DNA from: Acidiphilium iwatense
GTDB taxonomy: Bacteria > Pseudomonadota > Alphaproteobacteria > Acetobacterales > Acetobacteraceae
NCBI RefSeq assembly: GCF_021556475.1
Contig: NZ_JAKGBZ010000010.1
Span: 48,056 to 112,055 of the forward strand
Length of the DNA stretch: 64,000 nucleotides
Direction of reading: 5' to 3'
Below are positions 37,880 to 46,493 of the stretch, in pieces. Positions within the stretch are counted from its first letter, which is position 1, and the number at the start of each line of letters is the position of its first letter. Position numbers and translations under genes: made by a program. The notes below the pieces were generated by a model, which was not told where the DNA came from, made no database searches, and saw nothing but the letters and a program-made list of their open reading frames with translations.

Positions 37880-38410
37880 ATGGCTAAGCGCTGGTATGTC
37901 CTGCACGTCTATTCGGGGTTCGAGAAGAAAATCGCGGCCCAGATCACCGAAACCGCCGCGCAGAAAGGGCTGTCGGATCAGATCGAGCAGGTGATGGTGC
38001 CCACCGAGGAGGTGGTCGAGATCCGCCGCGCGCAGAAGGTCAACGCGGAACGCAAATTCTTCCCCGGCTACGTGCTGGTGAAAATGGAAATGACCGACGA
38101 TGCTTGGCATCTGGTCCGCGACATCCCGAAAGTCACCGGTTTCCTTGGTACCAAGATCCGCCCCACCCCGATTTCCGACGCCGAGGCCGAGCGCATGATG
38201 CGCCAGGTCCAGGAAGGCACCGAGCATCGCCGCCCGGCGGTGGTGTTCGAGATCGGCGAACAGGTGCGCGTGGCCGATGGCCCGTTCACCAGCTTCAACG
38301 GCGTGGTCGAGGATGTGGACGAGGAAAAGGGCAGGGTGAAGGTCTCGGTCTCGATTTTCGGCCGCTCCACCCCGGTCGAACTCGAATACGGGCAGGTCGA
38401 GAAGGTCTGA
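37880..38410 (+). CDS. nusG: Transcription termination/antitermination factor NusG
   Basis: Binds RNA polymerase and links it to Rho or ribosomes. 176 residues. The NGN domain starts at the N-terminus (KRWYVLHVYSGFEKKIA) with the FFPGYVLVKMEM strand. The KOW domain is at the C-terminus (GEQVRVADGPFTSFNG). It follows secE by nine bases. In most relatives rplK comes next; here an alpha/beta hydrolase begins seven bases after the stop. Confidence 0.97.
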   Translation: MAKRWYVLHVYSGFEKKIAAQITETAAQKGLSDQIEQVMVPTEEVVEIRRAQKVNAERKFFPGYVLVKMEMTDDAWHLVRDIPKVTGFLGTKIRPTPISDAEAERMMRQVQEGTEHRRPAVVFEIGEQVRVADGPFTSFNGVVEDVDEEKGRVKVSVSIFGRSTPVELEYGQVEKV

Positions 38411-38417
38411 TCCGGTC

Positions 38418-39317
38418 GTGGCGCCCGGCATCGAAACGATCCGGGTCGCCGCCAACGGTCTCGAATTCGCGGTCGATACGTGCGGCGACGGGCGGAAGCT
38501 CGCTCTCTGCCTGCACGGTTTCCCGGAAAGCCGGTTTTCCTGGCGCTATCAACTGCCGATGCTGGCATCGCTCGGCTACACCGCCTGGGCGCCCGATCTG
38601 CGCGGCTATGGCGAGAGCGCGCGGCCGAAGGGCGTCGCCGCCTACCGGATTTCCGAACTGCTCAAGGATGTCGCCGGCCTGATCGACGCGGCGCGCGCCC
38701 GCGGCATCGACGGCGAAATCGTGCTGATCGGCCATGACTGGGGCGGCGCGCTGGGCTGGTTCTTCGTGCTCAACGCGGTGCGCCCGATCGACCGGTTCAT
38801 CGTGATGAATCTGCCGCACCCCTACCTGTTTGGGCGCGGGCTGCGCACCTGGCGGCAATTGCGCCGCTCCTGGTATATTTTCTTCTTCCAGTTGCCGGTT
38901 CTGCCTGAACGCCTGCTCGCCGCCGACAATGCGGCGCGGATCGCCCGCACGTTTCGCGGCATGGCGGTGGATAAATCCCGTTTCCCGGATGCGGTGCTCG
39001 ATGTCTATCGCCGCAACGCGCTTATCCCCGGTGCACTGACCGCGATGATCAACTGGTATCGCGCCAATTTCCGCAATCCGTTCCGCAATCTTGCTTCAGC
39101 CAGGCACCTCGCGGTGCCGACCCTGATGCTGTGGGGCGAGCGCGATTCGGCGCTGGGGCGCGAACTGACCATCGGCACCGAGGCATTGGTCGAGAATTTC
39201 ACCCTCCGCTACCTGCCCAACGTGTCGCATTGGGTGCAGCAGGAGGCGCCGGAGGCGGTCAACGCGATGATCGCGGCGTGGCTTACCGGGAAGCCCGTGC
39301 CGGAGTATTCGCCCTAA
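38418..39317 (+). CDS. Alpha/beta hydrolase, epoxide-hydrolase-like
   Basis: 299 residues starting at GTG seven bases after nusG. Family motifs: HGFPESRFSWRYQLP, the epoxide-hydrolase-type HGFPE, nucleophile Asp107 in GHDWGG, and the C-terminal catalytic His in VSHWVQQEAP. An Asp nucleophile points to epoxide hydrolases or haloalkane/fluoroacetate dehalogenases instead of esterases. It occupies the position where rplK is expected and so is likely transcribed with secE-nusG. Substrate is unknown. Confidence 0.82.
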   Translation: MAPGIETIRVAANGLEFAVDTCGDGRKLALCLHGFPESRFSWRYQLPMLASLGYTAWAPDLRGYGESARPKGVAAYRISELLKDVAGLIDAARARGIDGEIVLIGHDWGGALGWFFVLNAVRPIDRFIVMNLPHPYLFGRGLRTWRQLRRSWYIFFFQLPVLPERLLAADNAARIARTFRGMAVDKSRFPDAVLDVYRRNALIPGALTAMINWYRANFRNPFRNLASARHLAVPTLMLWGERDSALGRELTIGTEALVENFTLRYLPNVSHWVQQEAPEAVNAMIAAWLTGKPVPEYSP

Positions 39318-39319
39318 AA

Positions 39320-39745
39320 TCAAGCGGTTTCGAGGAGAACGCCCTTGCTGGTGCCCTCAAGTGCAATCACGCCGGTATCGAGCAGCGTCAGCGTGCCCGC
39401 GCACGCGACGATGGTGCCGAGGTCGGGCTTCGGCTCGATCTCCGTAATGGTCCAGCGGATCAGGGTGCGCGCCTCCATCGGCACGGCACGGCGGAAGCGG
39501 AAGCTGAATTCCAGCCCGACCGTGGGACCGAACTGGGCAAAATGCGTTGCGTTCAGGCCCATCATCCGCGCCGTGGTTTCCGTGCCGCTCGCGATCAGCC
39601 TGCCGAACCGCGACGCCGCGGCGTGCGCCGTGTCGTGATGCATCGGGTTGAGATCGCCCGCCATGCGCGCGAATCTCTGCGACGATTCGGTGTCGAACAC
39701 GTGCTCGGCCTCGAAAACTGCATCGAGCTTCACCATTTCATTCAT
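39320..39745 (-). CDS. MaoC-like hotdog-fold dehydratase
   Basis: 141 residues of the R-specific enoyl-CoA hydratase type. The hydratase motif appears as FARMAGDLNPMHHDTAHAAASRFG with the Asp and His placed as in MaoC proteins, followed by RLIASGT. The first ATG (39745) lies three bases from the palindrome array at 39748, so no native upstream sequence remains; an internal ATG at 39736 is possible. There is no convincing ribosome site. It converges with the hydrolase gene, with two bases between the stops. Confidence 0.78.
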   Translation of the reverse strand: MNEMVKLDAVFEAEHVFDTESSQRFARMAGDLNPMHHDTAHAAASRFGRLIASGTETTARMMGLNATHFAQFGPTVGLEFSFRFRRAVPMEARTLIRWTITEIEPKPDLGTIVACAGTLTLLDTGVIALEGTSKGVLLETA

Positions 39746-39747
39746 GG

Positions 39748-39821
39748 CTAGTGTCCCGATTCGGAAGTTCGTTATCGTCATACCTGGCACCATACGAACT
39801 TCCGAATCGAAAGGACACTAG
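39748..39821. repeat. Palindromic element A, copy 1
   Basis: Outer arms CTAGTGTCC (39748-39756) and GGACACTAG (39813-39821), inner arms at 39757-39772 and 39794-39809 (16 bp, exact), bulge AAA at 39810-39812, loop 39773-39793. The second copy is at 39908-39981. Nineteen bases of the left end recur at 63862-63880. Confidence 0.8.
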
Positions 39822-39834
39822 CAAGTGTATGATT

Positions 39835-39911
39835 CTAGTGTGGTTTATGGTTCTGAAGTTCCTAAAAGCGGCCGCCGCGTGTGTGTAGGAACTTCAGAAC
39901 CACCACACTAG
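39835..39911. repeat. Palindromic element B, copy 1
   Basis: Outer arms CTAGTGTGGT (39835-39844) and ACCACACTAG (39902-39911), inner arms 39849-39864 and 39886-39901 (16 bp, exact), bulge TTAT at 39845-39848, loop 39865-39885. The second copy is at 39995-40071. Its terminal CTAG is shared with the next A element. Confidence 0.8.
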
Positions 39912-40221
39912 TGTCCCGATTCGGAAGTTCGTTATCGTCATACCTGGCACCATACGAACTTCCGAATCGAAAGGACACTAGCAAGTGTATGATTCTAGTG
40001 TGGTTTATGGTTCTGAAGTTCCTAAAAGCGGCCGCCGCGTGTGTGTAGGAACTTCAGAACCACCACACTAGTTGATTTCCTTGTCACGTCTTCTTGTCCG
40101 GCGCGCCACGCCGTGGCACTCACCCGGCCAATGGCGCATCGGAAGGTGCCATAAGGGCAGGATTGCGTCCATTCATTCGGCGGTTCATGCCGGTTGGGGT
40201 TTCTGTTTTCAGGGGGATACA

Positions 40222-41100
40222 TTGCCGATCAAGCCTTTGCGCAAAGCGGTCCTGCCGGTCGCCGGCCTCGGCACGCGGTTCCTGCCGGCCACCAAGGCGA
40301 TCCCGAAGGAAATGCTGCCGGTGGTGGACAAGCCGCTGATCCAATACGCGATCGACGAGGCGCGGGCGGCGGGAATCGAGCAGTTCTGCATGGTCACCGG
40401 CCGAGGCAAGACCGCGCTGATCGACCATTTCGACGTCGCTTTCGAACTGGAAGCCACCCTCGCCGAACGCGGCAAGGACCAGGAACTCGGCATGCTGCGC
40501 TCCGAGGCGATGGAGCCGGGCTCGATCGTCACGGTGCGCCAGCAGGTGCCGCTCGGCCTCGGCCACGCGATCTGGTGCGCCCGCGCCTTTATCGGCGACG
40601 ATCCGTTCGCGATTCTGCTGCCCGACGATCTGGTGCTGAGCGACACGTCCTGCCTGAAACAACTGGCCGACGCCTATCGCGAGACCGGTGGCAATGTCGT
40701 CGCGGTCGAGGAAGTGCCGATGGAACAGGTTCATCGCTACGGCGTGCTCAAAATGGGCGAAACTCATGGCAACCTCGTGGAGGTGCTCGGCCTGGTCGAA
40801 AAGCCCAAGCGCGAGGCCGCCCCCTCCAACCTGTCGATCATCGGCCGCTACGTGCTGCGCCCGGAAGTGATTCAGCACCTCGCGCGGATGGAGCGCGGCG
40901 CCGGCAACGAGGTGCAACTCACCGACGCGATGGCGAAAATGATCGGCCACGCGCCATTTTTCGGCCTGAAATTCGAAGGCCGCCGCTTCGATTGCGGCGA
41001 CAAGGCCGGCTATCTGGAGGCGCAGCTCGCCTTCGGCCTAGCCCGCCCCGATCTCGGCCCCGCGATCCGCAGCTTTCTGAAGGCATATATCGATGCATGA
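40222..41100 (+). CDS. galU: UTP-glucose-1-phosphate uridylyltransferase
   Basis: Makes UDP-glucose, the donor for polysaccharides and UDP-sugars. 292 residues. The nucleotide-binding start is KAVLPVAGLGTRFLPATKAIPKEMLP (spaced over residues 8-33), then EKPKREAAPSNLSIIGRYVL and the late GRRFDCGDKAGYL. The start is TTG at 40222, seven bases after AGGGGG; no ATG fits. It overlaps the phosphomutase gene by eight bases. Its upstream region is the palindrome array followed by 150 ordinary bases. Confidence 0.95.
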   Translation: MPIKPLRKAVLPVAGLGTRFLPATKAIPKEMLPVVDKPLIQYAIDEARAAGIEQFCMVTGRGKTALIDHFDVAFELEATLAERGKDQELGMLRSEAMEPGSIVTVRQQVPLGLGHAIWCARAFIGDDPFAILLPDDLVLSDTSCLKQLADAYRETGGNVVAVEEVPMEQVHRYGVLKMGETHGNLVEVLGLVEKPKREAAPSNLSIIGRYVLRPEVIQHLARMERGAGNEVQLTDAMAKMIGHAPFFGLKFEGRRFDCGDKAGYLEAQLAFGLARPDLGPAIRSFLKAYIDA

Positions 41101-42511
41101 CGGCACACGCTTCGCCCATCCGTTCCCCGCAAGCTCGCTGCGCGAATACGATATTCGCGGCATCGTCGGCGAAAGCCTGCACAAGGCGGATGCCTTCGCG
41201 ATCGGGCGAACCTTCGGCTCGATCGTCGCGCGCAACGGCGGCGTGCGGGTCGCGGTCGGGCGCGACGGCAGGCTCTCCTCACCGGAGCTTTCCACAATAC
41301 TGATCGAGGGGCTGATGGCCAGCGGCATGGCGGTGACCGATATCGGCTGCGGGCCGACGCCGCTGCTCTATTTCGCCGCGACCACCGAAGCGACCGACGG
41401 CGCGGTGATGGTGACCGGCAGCCACAACCCGGCCAGCTATAACGGCTTCAAGATGATGCTCGGCCGCAAACCGTTTTTCGGCGCGCAGATCCAGGAGCTC
41501 GGCCGGCTCGCCGCTTCGGGCGACGTGGTGCCCGAAGCCGGGGGTTCGGTTGCCGAAAAGGATGTCAGCGACGCCTATATCGCCCGGCTGTTGCAGGATT
41601 GGGATGGCGGCGATCGCATGCTCAACGTGGTGTGGGATTCCGGCAATGGAGCGGCCGGCGATATTCTGCGCCGGCTGGTGAAATCCTTGCCGGGCAAGCA
41701 TACCGTCCTGAATGGGGAGATCGACGGGCGCTTTCCCGCGCATCATCCCGACCCGACCGTTCCCAAGAATCTCGAACAACTGGTCGCCGCCGTGCGCAAG
41801 CAGGGGGCGGATATCGGCATCGCCTTCGACGGCGATGCGGACCGGATCGGCATCGTCGACGACACCGGCGAAATTCTGTTCGGCGACCAGTTCCTCATCC
41901 TGCTCGCGCGCGACGTGCTTGCGGCCAATCCGGGCGCGACCATCATCGCCGATGTGAAGGCGAGCCAGGTGCTGTTCGACCAGATCGCCGCCGCCGGCGG
42001 CAAACCGCTGATGTGGAAGACCGGGCACTCGCTCATCAAGTCGAAAATGGCCGAAACCGGCGCGCCGCTCGCCGGTGAGATGTCCGGCCATATCTTCTTC
42101 GCCGATCGCTGGTACGGGTTCGACGACGCGCTCTATGCCGCCATCCGGGTGCTGAACGCGGTGATCGGCAGCGGCAAGACGGTGTCCGCCTTCCGCAAGA
42201 GCCTGCCGCAGGTGATCAACACGCCGGAGCTTCGCTTCGATTGCCCGGAAGACCGCAAATTCGCGGTGGTGTCGGAGGTCGCCGAGCGGCTGCGCGCCGA
42301 CGGCGCCAAAGTCTCGGAAACCGACGGCGTGCGCGTCTCGACCGAGGATGGCTGGTGGCTGCTGCGCGCCTCGAATACCCAGGCGGTACTGGTCGCCCGC
42401 GCCGAAGCCTCGTCCGATGCCGGCCTCACGCGGCTGAAGGCGACGCTCGCCTCGCAACTCGCCGCCTCCGGCCTTGCACCCGATTTCTCGGGCGCCAACG
42501 CGGGTCATTGA
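41093..42511 (+). CDS. Phosphomannomutase/phosphoglucomutase
   Basis: Alpha-D-phosphohexomutase of the AlgC type, 472 residues. The N-terminal REYDIRGIVGE, the phosphoserine loop TGSHNP with Ser110, the magnesium loop FDGDADR, and the sugar loop GEMSGHIFF are all present. It converts hexose-6-phosphates to 1-phosphates and so supplies galU, whose end it overlaps by eight bases. It converges on the peptide transporter operon with only six bases between stops. Confidence 0.93.
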   Translation: MHDGTRFAHPFPASSLREYDIRGIVGESLHKADAFAIGRTFGSIVARNGGVRVAVGRDGRLSSPELSTILIEGLMASGMAVTDIGCGPTPLLYFAATTEATDGAVMVTGSHNPASYNGFKMMLGRKPFFGAQIQELGRLAASGDVVPEAGGSVAEKDVSDAYIARLLQDWDGGDRMLNVVWDSGNGAAGDILRRLVKSLPGKHTVLNGEIDGRFPAHHPDPTVPKNLEQLVAAVRKQGADIGIAFDGDADRIGIVDDTGEILFGDQFLILLARDVLAANPGATIIADVKASQVLFDQIAAAGGKPLMWKTGHSLIKSKMAETGAPLAGEMSGHIFFADRWYGFDDALYAAIRVLNAVIGSGKTVSAFRKSLPQVINTPELRFDCPEDRKFAVVSEVAERLRADGAKVSETDGVRVSTEDGWWLLRASNTQAVLVARAEASSDAGLTRLKATLASQLAASGLAPDFSGANAGH

Positions 42512-42517
42512 AAGGGG

Positions 42518-43495
42518 CTAAATCCGCGGATGATGGCAGGCGGTCAGCCTGCCGTCAGGGAGCGGCGCTAACGGCGGCTTGGTCGTCGTGCAGATTTCGG
42601 TCGCGAATCCGCACCGAGGATGAAACGGGCAGCCCGATGGCGGGTTGGACGGACTCGGCGGGTCGCCGGCCAGAACGATCCGCCGCTTCTCGCGCGCCCG
42701 CGCCGGATCGGCGACCGGAACCGCGGAAATCAGCGCCTGGGTATAAGGATGCGCGGGCGAGGCAAGTACCGCCTCGGCCGGACCGAGTTCGACGATCGCG
42801 CCGAGATACATCACCGCGACCCGATCGGCGATCTGCCGCACCACGCCGAGATCGTGCGCGATGAACAGGAACGCGAGGCCGCGCGCGCGCTTCAGATCGG
42901 CGAGCAGATTGACGATCTGCGCCTGCACCGAAACGTCGAGTGCGGAAACCGGCTCGTCGGCGACGATCAGCTTCGGAGCCAGCGCCAAAGCGCGGGCGAT
43001 GCCGACCCGCTGGCGCTGGCCGCCGGAAAATTCATGCGGAAACCGATCGAGCTGTTCGGGCCGCAGCCCGACATCGGCGAACAGCGAGGCGACCATATCG
43101 CGGATTTCGCCGCTTCTGCCCCGGCCATGCACGATCAGCGGTTCGGCGACGATATCGCGCACTCGCCGGCGCGGATTGAGCGACGCATAAGGGTCCTGGA
43201 AAATCATCTGCAATCCGGCGCGGGTTTCGCGCAGGGCTCTGCCGCTCTGCCGCGTGATATCGCGCCCGTCAAATTCGATTTTTCCGCCGCTCGCTTCAAG
43301 CAGCCGCGTCACGCAGCGCCCGAGCGTCGATTTGCCGCAGCCGGATTCGCCGACCAGACCAAGCGTCTCTCCCGGTGCGATGGTGAACGACACATCGTCC
43401 ACCGCGCGCACCACGGTTCTGCCGCGCCGCGACAGCGCGCCGCCGCTGACATAATGTTTGGACAATCCTTCGACGCACAGCAGGGGAGTGTTCAT
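42518..43495 (-). CDS. Peptide ABC transporter ATP-binding protein (DppF/OppF family)
   Basis: 325 residues. Walker [10 protein letters not shown], signature [15 protein letters not shown], Walker [13 protein letters not shown], and the C-terminal oligo_HPY extension with [12 protein letters not shown] plus the cluster-like CPFHPRC...C...C region seen in this family. It overlaps the partner ATPase by four bases and is the last gene of the operon. Confidence 0.92.
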   Translation of the reverse strand: MNTPLLCVEGLSKHYVSGGALSRRGRTVVRAVDDVSFTIAPGETLGLVGESGCGKSTLGRCVTRLLEASGGKIEFDGRDITRQSGRALRETRAGLQMIFQDPYASLNPRRRVRDIVAEPLIVHGRGRSGEIRDMVASLFADVGLRPEQLDRFPHEFSGGQRQRVGIARALALAPKLIVADEPVSALDVSVQAQIVNLLADLKRARGLAFLFIAHDLGVVRQIADRVAVMYLGAIVELGPAEAVLASPAHPYTQALISAVPVADPARAREKRRIVLAGDPPSPSNPPSGCPFHPRCGFATEICTTTKPPLAPLPDGRLTACHHPRI

Positions 43496-44496
43496 GCCGC
43501 AAGCGCCTGGTCACGCGCACCGGCGCGCTCGGCGGCGGGAATGATGCAGGCGGCGCGGTGCCCGGCCTCGCCGATCAGCGGCGGACGCACCGCGCATTCG
43601 GCGCGCGCGAAGCCGCAACGCGGCGCGAAGGCGCAGCCCTTTGGTCGCCGGTCCAGTGCTGGCGGCAGGCCGGGGATCGTCGCCAGCCGCGCGCGGCGCG
43701 CGCCGCCGAGTTCCGGCATCGACCCAAGCAGCCCCCAGGTATAGGGATGGCGCGGATCGGCGAACAACGCCGCGGTCGAAGCCGTCTCGATGATCCGCCC
43801 GGAATACATCACCGCGACCCGGTCCGCGGTCTCGGCGACGACGCCGAGATTATGGGTGATGAGTATCACCGCCGAACCGAAATCGTCCCGCAACCTGCGG
43901 ATCAGATCGAGAATCTGCGCCTGCACCGTCACATCGAGCGCGGTGGTCGGCTCGTCGGCGAGCAGCAGCGCCGGATTGCACGACAGCGCCATGGCGATCA
44001 CCGCGCGCTGGCGCTGCCCGCCGGACAATTCCTGCGGATAACGCCCCGCCGCGCGCGCCGGATCGGGCAGGCCGACCGCGTCGAGCAGTTCCACCGCGCG
44101 CGCCCGCGCTCCATGGCGCGACAGCCCGGTATGGATGCGGATCTGCTCCATGATCTGCGCGCCGATGGTGTGAACCGGCGTCAGCGCCGTCATCGGGTCC
44201 TGAAAGATCATCGCGATCGCGCCGCCTCGCAGCCGCCGCAGCACATCGGGGCTTTGGCCAACCAGTTCCGCGCCCCTGAAGCGGATCGAGCCGCTGACGA
44301 TGGCGTTGGGGTCGCCGATCAGATCGAGAATCGCGAGAACCGTCAGGCTCTTGCCCGAACCCGACTCGCCGACGATGCCGAGGATTTCCCGTTCCGCGAC
44401 ATCGAACGACACGCCATCGACCGCGCGCGCCACCCCGTCGCGGGTGCGGAACGCCACCGCGAGATCGCGCACCGACAGCAGACCAACAGCGCTCAT
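43492..44496 (-). CDS. Peptide ABC transporter ATP-binding protein (DppD/OppD family)
   Basis: 334 residues. Walker [11 protein letters not shown], signature [15 protein letters not shown], Walker [25 protein letters not shown] and the C-terminal cysteine region [14 protein letters not shown]. The YSGRIIE segment is DppD-like. Both ends overlap neighbouring genes by four bases, so translation is coupled through the set. Confidence 0.92.
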   Translation of the reverse strand: MSAVGLLSVRDLAVAFRTRDGVARAVDGVSFDVAEREILGIVGESGSGKSLTVLAILDLIGDPNAIVSGSIRFRGAELVGQSPDVLRRLRGGAIAMIFQDPMTALTPVHTIGAQIMEQIRIHTGLSRHGARARAVELLDAVGLPDPARAAGRYPQELSGGQRQRAVIAMALSCNPALLLADEPTTALDVTVQAQILDLIRRLRDDFGSAVILITHNLGVVAETADRVAVMYSGRIIETASTAALFADPRHPYTWGLLGSMPELGGARRARLATIPGLPPALDRRPKGCAFAPRCGFARAECAVRPPLIGEAGHRAACIIPAAERAGARDQALAA

Positions 44497-45467
44497 CGCC
44501 GCACCCTCATGCGCGGATCGAACGCGGCATAGACGATATCCACCGCCGCGTTCGAGACGACCACGAAGACCGATGCGTAGATCACCGTCGCCATGATCAT
44601 CGGCAAATCCAGCGTCTCCAGCGCCTGATAGGTGAGATAACCCACGCCCTGCAGGCCGAACACCACTTCGGTCAGTAGCGCGCCGCCGCCGACCAGAACT
44701 CCGAAATCGAGGCCGAACAGCGTCACCACGCTGACCAGCGAGCAGCGCAGCGCGTGGCGCAGCAGCACCTGCCGTTCGGACAATCCCTTGGCGCGCGCGG
44801 TGCGGATGAAATCCTCCTGCATCGTCTCGATCAGGGCGGCGCGGAGCACCCGCGCATAGAGCCCGATATACAGAATCGCCAGGGTGATCCAGGGAATCAC
44901 CAGAGCCTTGAACCAGCCGAGCGGCGATCGCGAGAACGGGATATAGCCAAGCGGCGGCACCCAGGAAAACAGCCAGGTGTGATGATATGCGCCCTGAGTG
45001 ATCAGGTTCGCCATGGTCCCGACCCAGAACACCGGCATCGAGATGCCGATGAGCGACAGCACCATCAGCAGCCGGTCGATCCAGCCGCCGCGAAAGGCGG
45101 CGGCGAGGGCGCCGATCAAAATCGCGAAGCCGATCCAGATCACCGCCGCTCCGCTCACCAGCGACAAGGTTACCGGCGCCGCCTTGAACACCTGCGGCAC
45201 CACTTTCTCGCCGAGATTGACGAACGAGGTGAGGTTCCGCGTCACGAACAGCTTCTTCATCATCAGTGCGTATTGCACGGGCAAAGGCCGGTTCAGGCCA
45301 AACTGTTTTTCGACCCGTGCGATGGTCTGCGGCGACGCATCCTTGCCAGCGATGCGCGCGGCCGGATTGGCGCCGGGGGTCGCGAAGAAAATCAGGAACA
45401 CCAGAACCGAAATGCCGAACAGCACCGCGATCATGTGCGCCAGCCGGCGAAGAACCGTGCCCGCCAT
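44493..45467 (-). CDS. Peptide ABC transporter permease (DppB/OppB family)
   Basis: 324 residues with about six helices. The N-terminal helix (HMIAVLFGISVLVFLIFFATPG) is followed by a periplasmic loop containing FGLNRPLPVQYALMMKK. The coupling loop has RTARAKGLSERQVLLRHALR. The final DIVYAAFDPRMRVR is standard for DppB. It is separated from the upstream permease by three bases. Confidence 0.91.
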   Translation of the reverse strand: MAGTVLRRLAHMIAVLFGISVLVFLIFFATPGANPAARIAGKDASPQTIARVEKQFGLNRPLPVQYALMMKKLFVTRNLTSFVNLGEKVVPQVFKAAPVTLSLVSGAAVIWIGFAILIGALAAAFRGGWIDRLLMVLSLIGISMPVFWVGTMANLITQGAYHHTWLFSWVPPLGYIPFSRSPLGWFKALVIPWITLAILYIGLYARVLRAALIETMQEDFIRTARAKGLSERQVLLRHALRCSLVSVVTLFGLDFGVLVGGGALLTEVVFGLQGVGYLTYQALETLDLPMIMATVIYASVFVVVSNAAVDIVYAAFDPRMRVRR

Positions 45468-45470
45468 CGG

Positions 45471-46493
45471 TCAGTTTCTCAGCTTCGCGCGCGGATCGAG
45501 CGCATCGCGCAATCCGTCGCCGAGAATATTCAGCGCGAGCACGGTGATGACGATGGCCAGCCCCGGTGCGATGGCGACGATCGGGCGGGTGTAGATCAGG
45601 CTTTCGCCGTTATGGATGATGGTGCCCCAGCTCGCGGCCGGCGGCTGCACCCCGATCGACAGAAACGACAGTGCCGCCTCGGTCAGCATGTCGAGTGCCA
45701 CGATCAGCGGTGCGAACACGACCAGCGATGAAATGACATTGGGCAGGATGTCGAACCACAAAATGCGCCATGACGGCGCGCCGATCCCGATCGCGGCAAG
45801 CACGTATTCGCTCTGCCGCAGCCCGAGCACGAGGCCGCGCACCGGCCGCGCGACATAGGGCACGTAGATCACCCCGATAATGGTGATCGGCAAGGCAAGG
45901 CTGGACGCATCGAGCCGGATCGGGCCGATATCGATGCCGTGCGCGATCAGCACGACCGACAGCGAAATCGCCAGCAGGAATACCGGAAACGCCCAGAGCG
46001 CGTCGAGCAGCCAGGAAATCGCCCGGTCAGTCCAGCCGCCGAAAAAACCGGCGAGAATGCCGGTAAGCGCCGCGAGCACAAGGCAGATCACGGCGGCGGC
46101 GAAGGAAACCAGCAGCGAATTTCGCCCGCCATAGAGCATGCGCGCGGCCACGTCGCGTCCCTGTCCGTCCGCACCGAGCATATACGGGCCGAGTTTCCAG
46201 CTCGGGCCGATCGGCTCGACGCCGAGCCGTAACGGATTATGCGCCGCCCCCAGAACCTCGACCATTTTGCCGTGCCGCAAAACGGTGCCGGAAAGATTCG
46301 ATTCGAACGGATTGGTATGGGCGATATCGCGCGCATAGAGGGGAGCCGCTGCGCAGAGCAGAATGATCACGATCAGCGTCGTGAGCGCTGTCATCGCGGC
46401 ACCGTCGCGCCGCAATTTGCGCATCGCCGTCGCCCAGTAACCCGGCGCGGGCGGGGCGATATCGTCGATCCGTAATTCGGTTGCCTGGCTCAT
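45471..46493 (-). CDS. Peptide ABC transporter permease (DppC/OppC family)
   Basis: 340 residues. An extended cytoplasmic N-terminus precedes the first helix (TALTTLIVIILLCAAAPLYA). LGADGQGRDVAARMLYGGRNSLLVS is the DppC motif; the coupling loop is QSEYVLAAIGIGAPSWRILW and the end is LGDGLRDALDPRAKLRN. It overlaps the receptor gene's stop by four bases. Partner of the DppB-type subunit. Confidence 0.91.
   Translation of the reverse strand: MSQATELRIDDIAPPAPGYWATAMRKLRRDGAAMTALTTLIVIILLCAAAPLYARDIAHTNPFESNLSGTVLRHGKMVEVLGAAHNPLRLGVEPIGPSWKLGPYMLGADGQGRDVAARMLYGGRNSLLVSFAAAVICLVLAALTGILAGFFGGWTDRAISWLLDALWAFPVFLLAISLSVVLIAHGIDIGPIRLDASSLALPITIIGVIYVPYVARPVRGLVLGLRQSEYVLAAIGIGAPSWRILWFDILPNVISSLVVFAPLIVALDMLTEAALSFLSIGVQPPAASWGTIIHNGESLIYTRPIVAIAPGLAIVITVLALNILGDGLRDALDPRAKLRN

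Larger units (their letters stand above)
39748..40071. repeat. Tandem array of two CTAG-flanked palindromic elements, duplicated exactly
   Basis: A 160-bp unit (39748-39907) is repeated without any change at 39908-40067 and closed by CTAG (40068-40071). Each unit has hairpin A, a 13-base linker, then hairpin B. A and B have the same plan: CTAG ends, a 9-10-bp outer stem, a 3-4-base bulge on one arm, a 16-bp inner stem, and a 21-base loop. B is in the opposite orientation to A and shares CTAGTGT and GAAGTTC with it, so they look like two members of one family. No coding frame is convincing. This array fills most of the 476-base gap before galU. Confidence 0.85.

Noticed and set aside
39849..39901. 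Similarity of the GAAGTTCCTA...TAGGAACTTC arms to FRT recombination sites, plus a NotI-like GCGGCCGC in the loop, suggesting a cloning scar
   Set aside because: The match covers only ten bases per arm, the spacer is 21 bases and not the FRT core, and a related natural hairpin with the same layout lies beside it.
39748..40071. A CRISPR array
   Set aside because: There are only two direct copies, the repeat unit is 160 bp and made of hairpins, there are no unique spacers and no cas genes.
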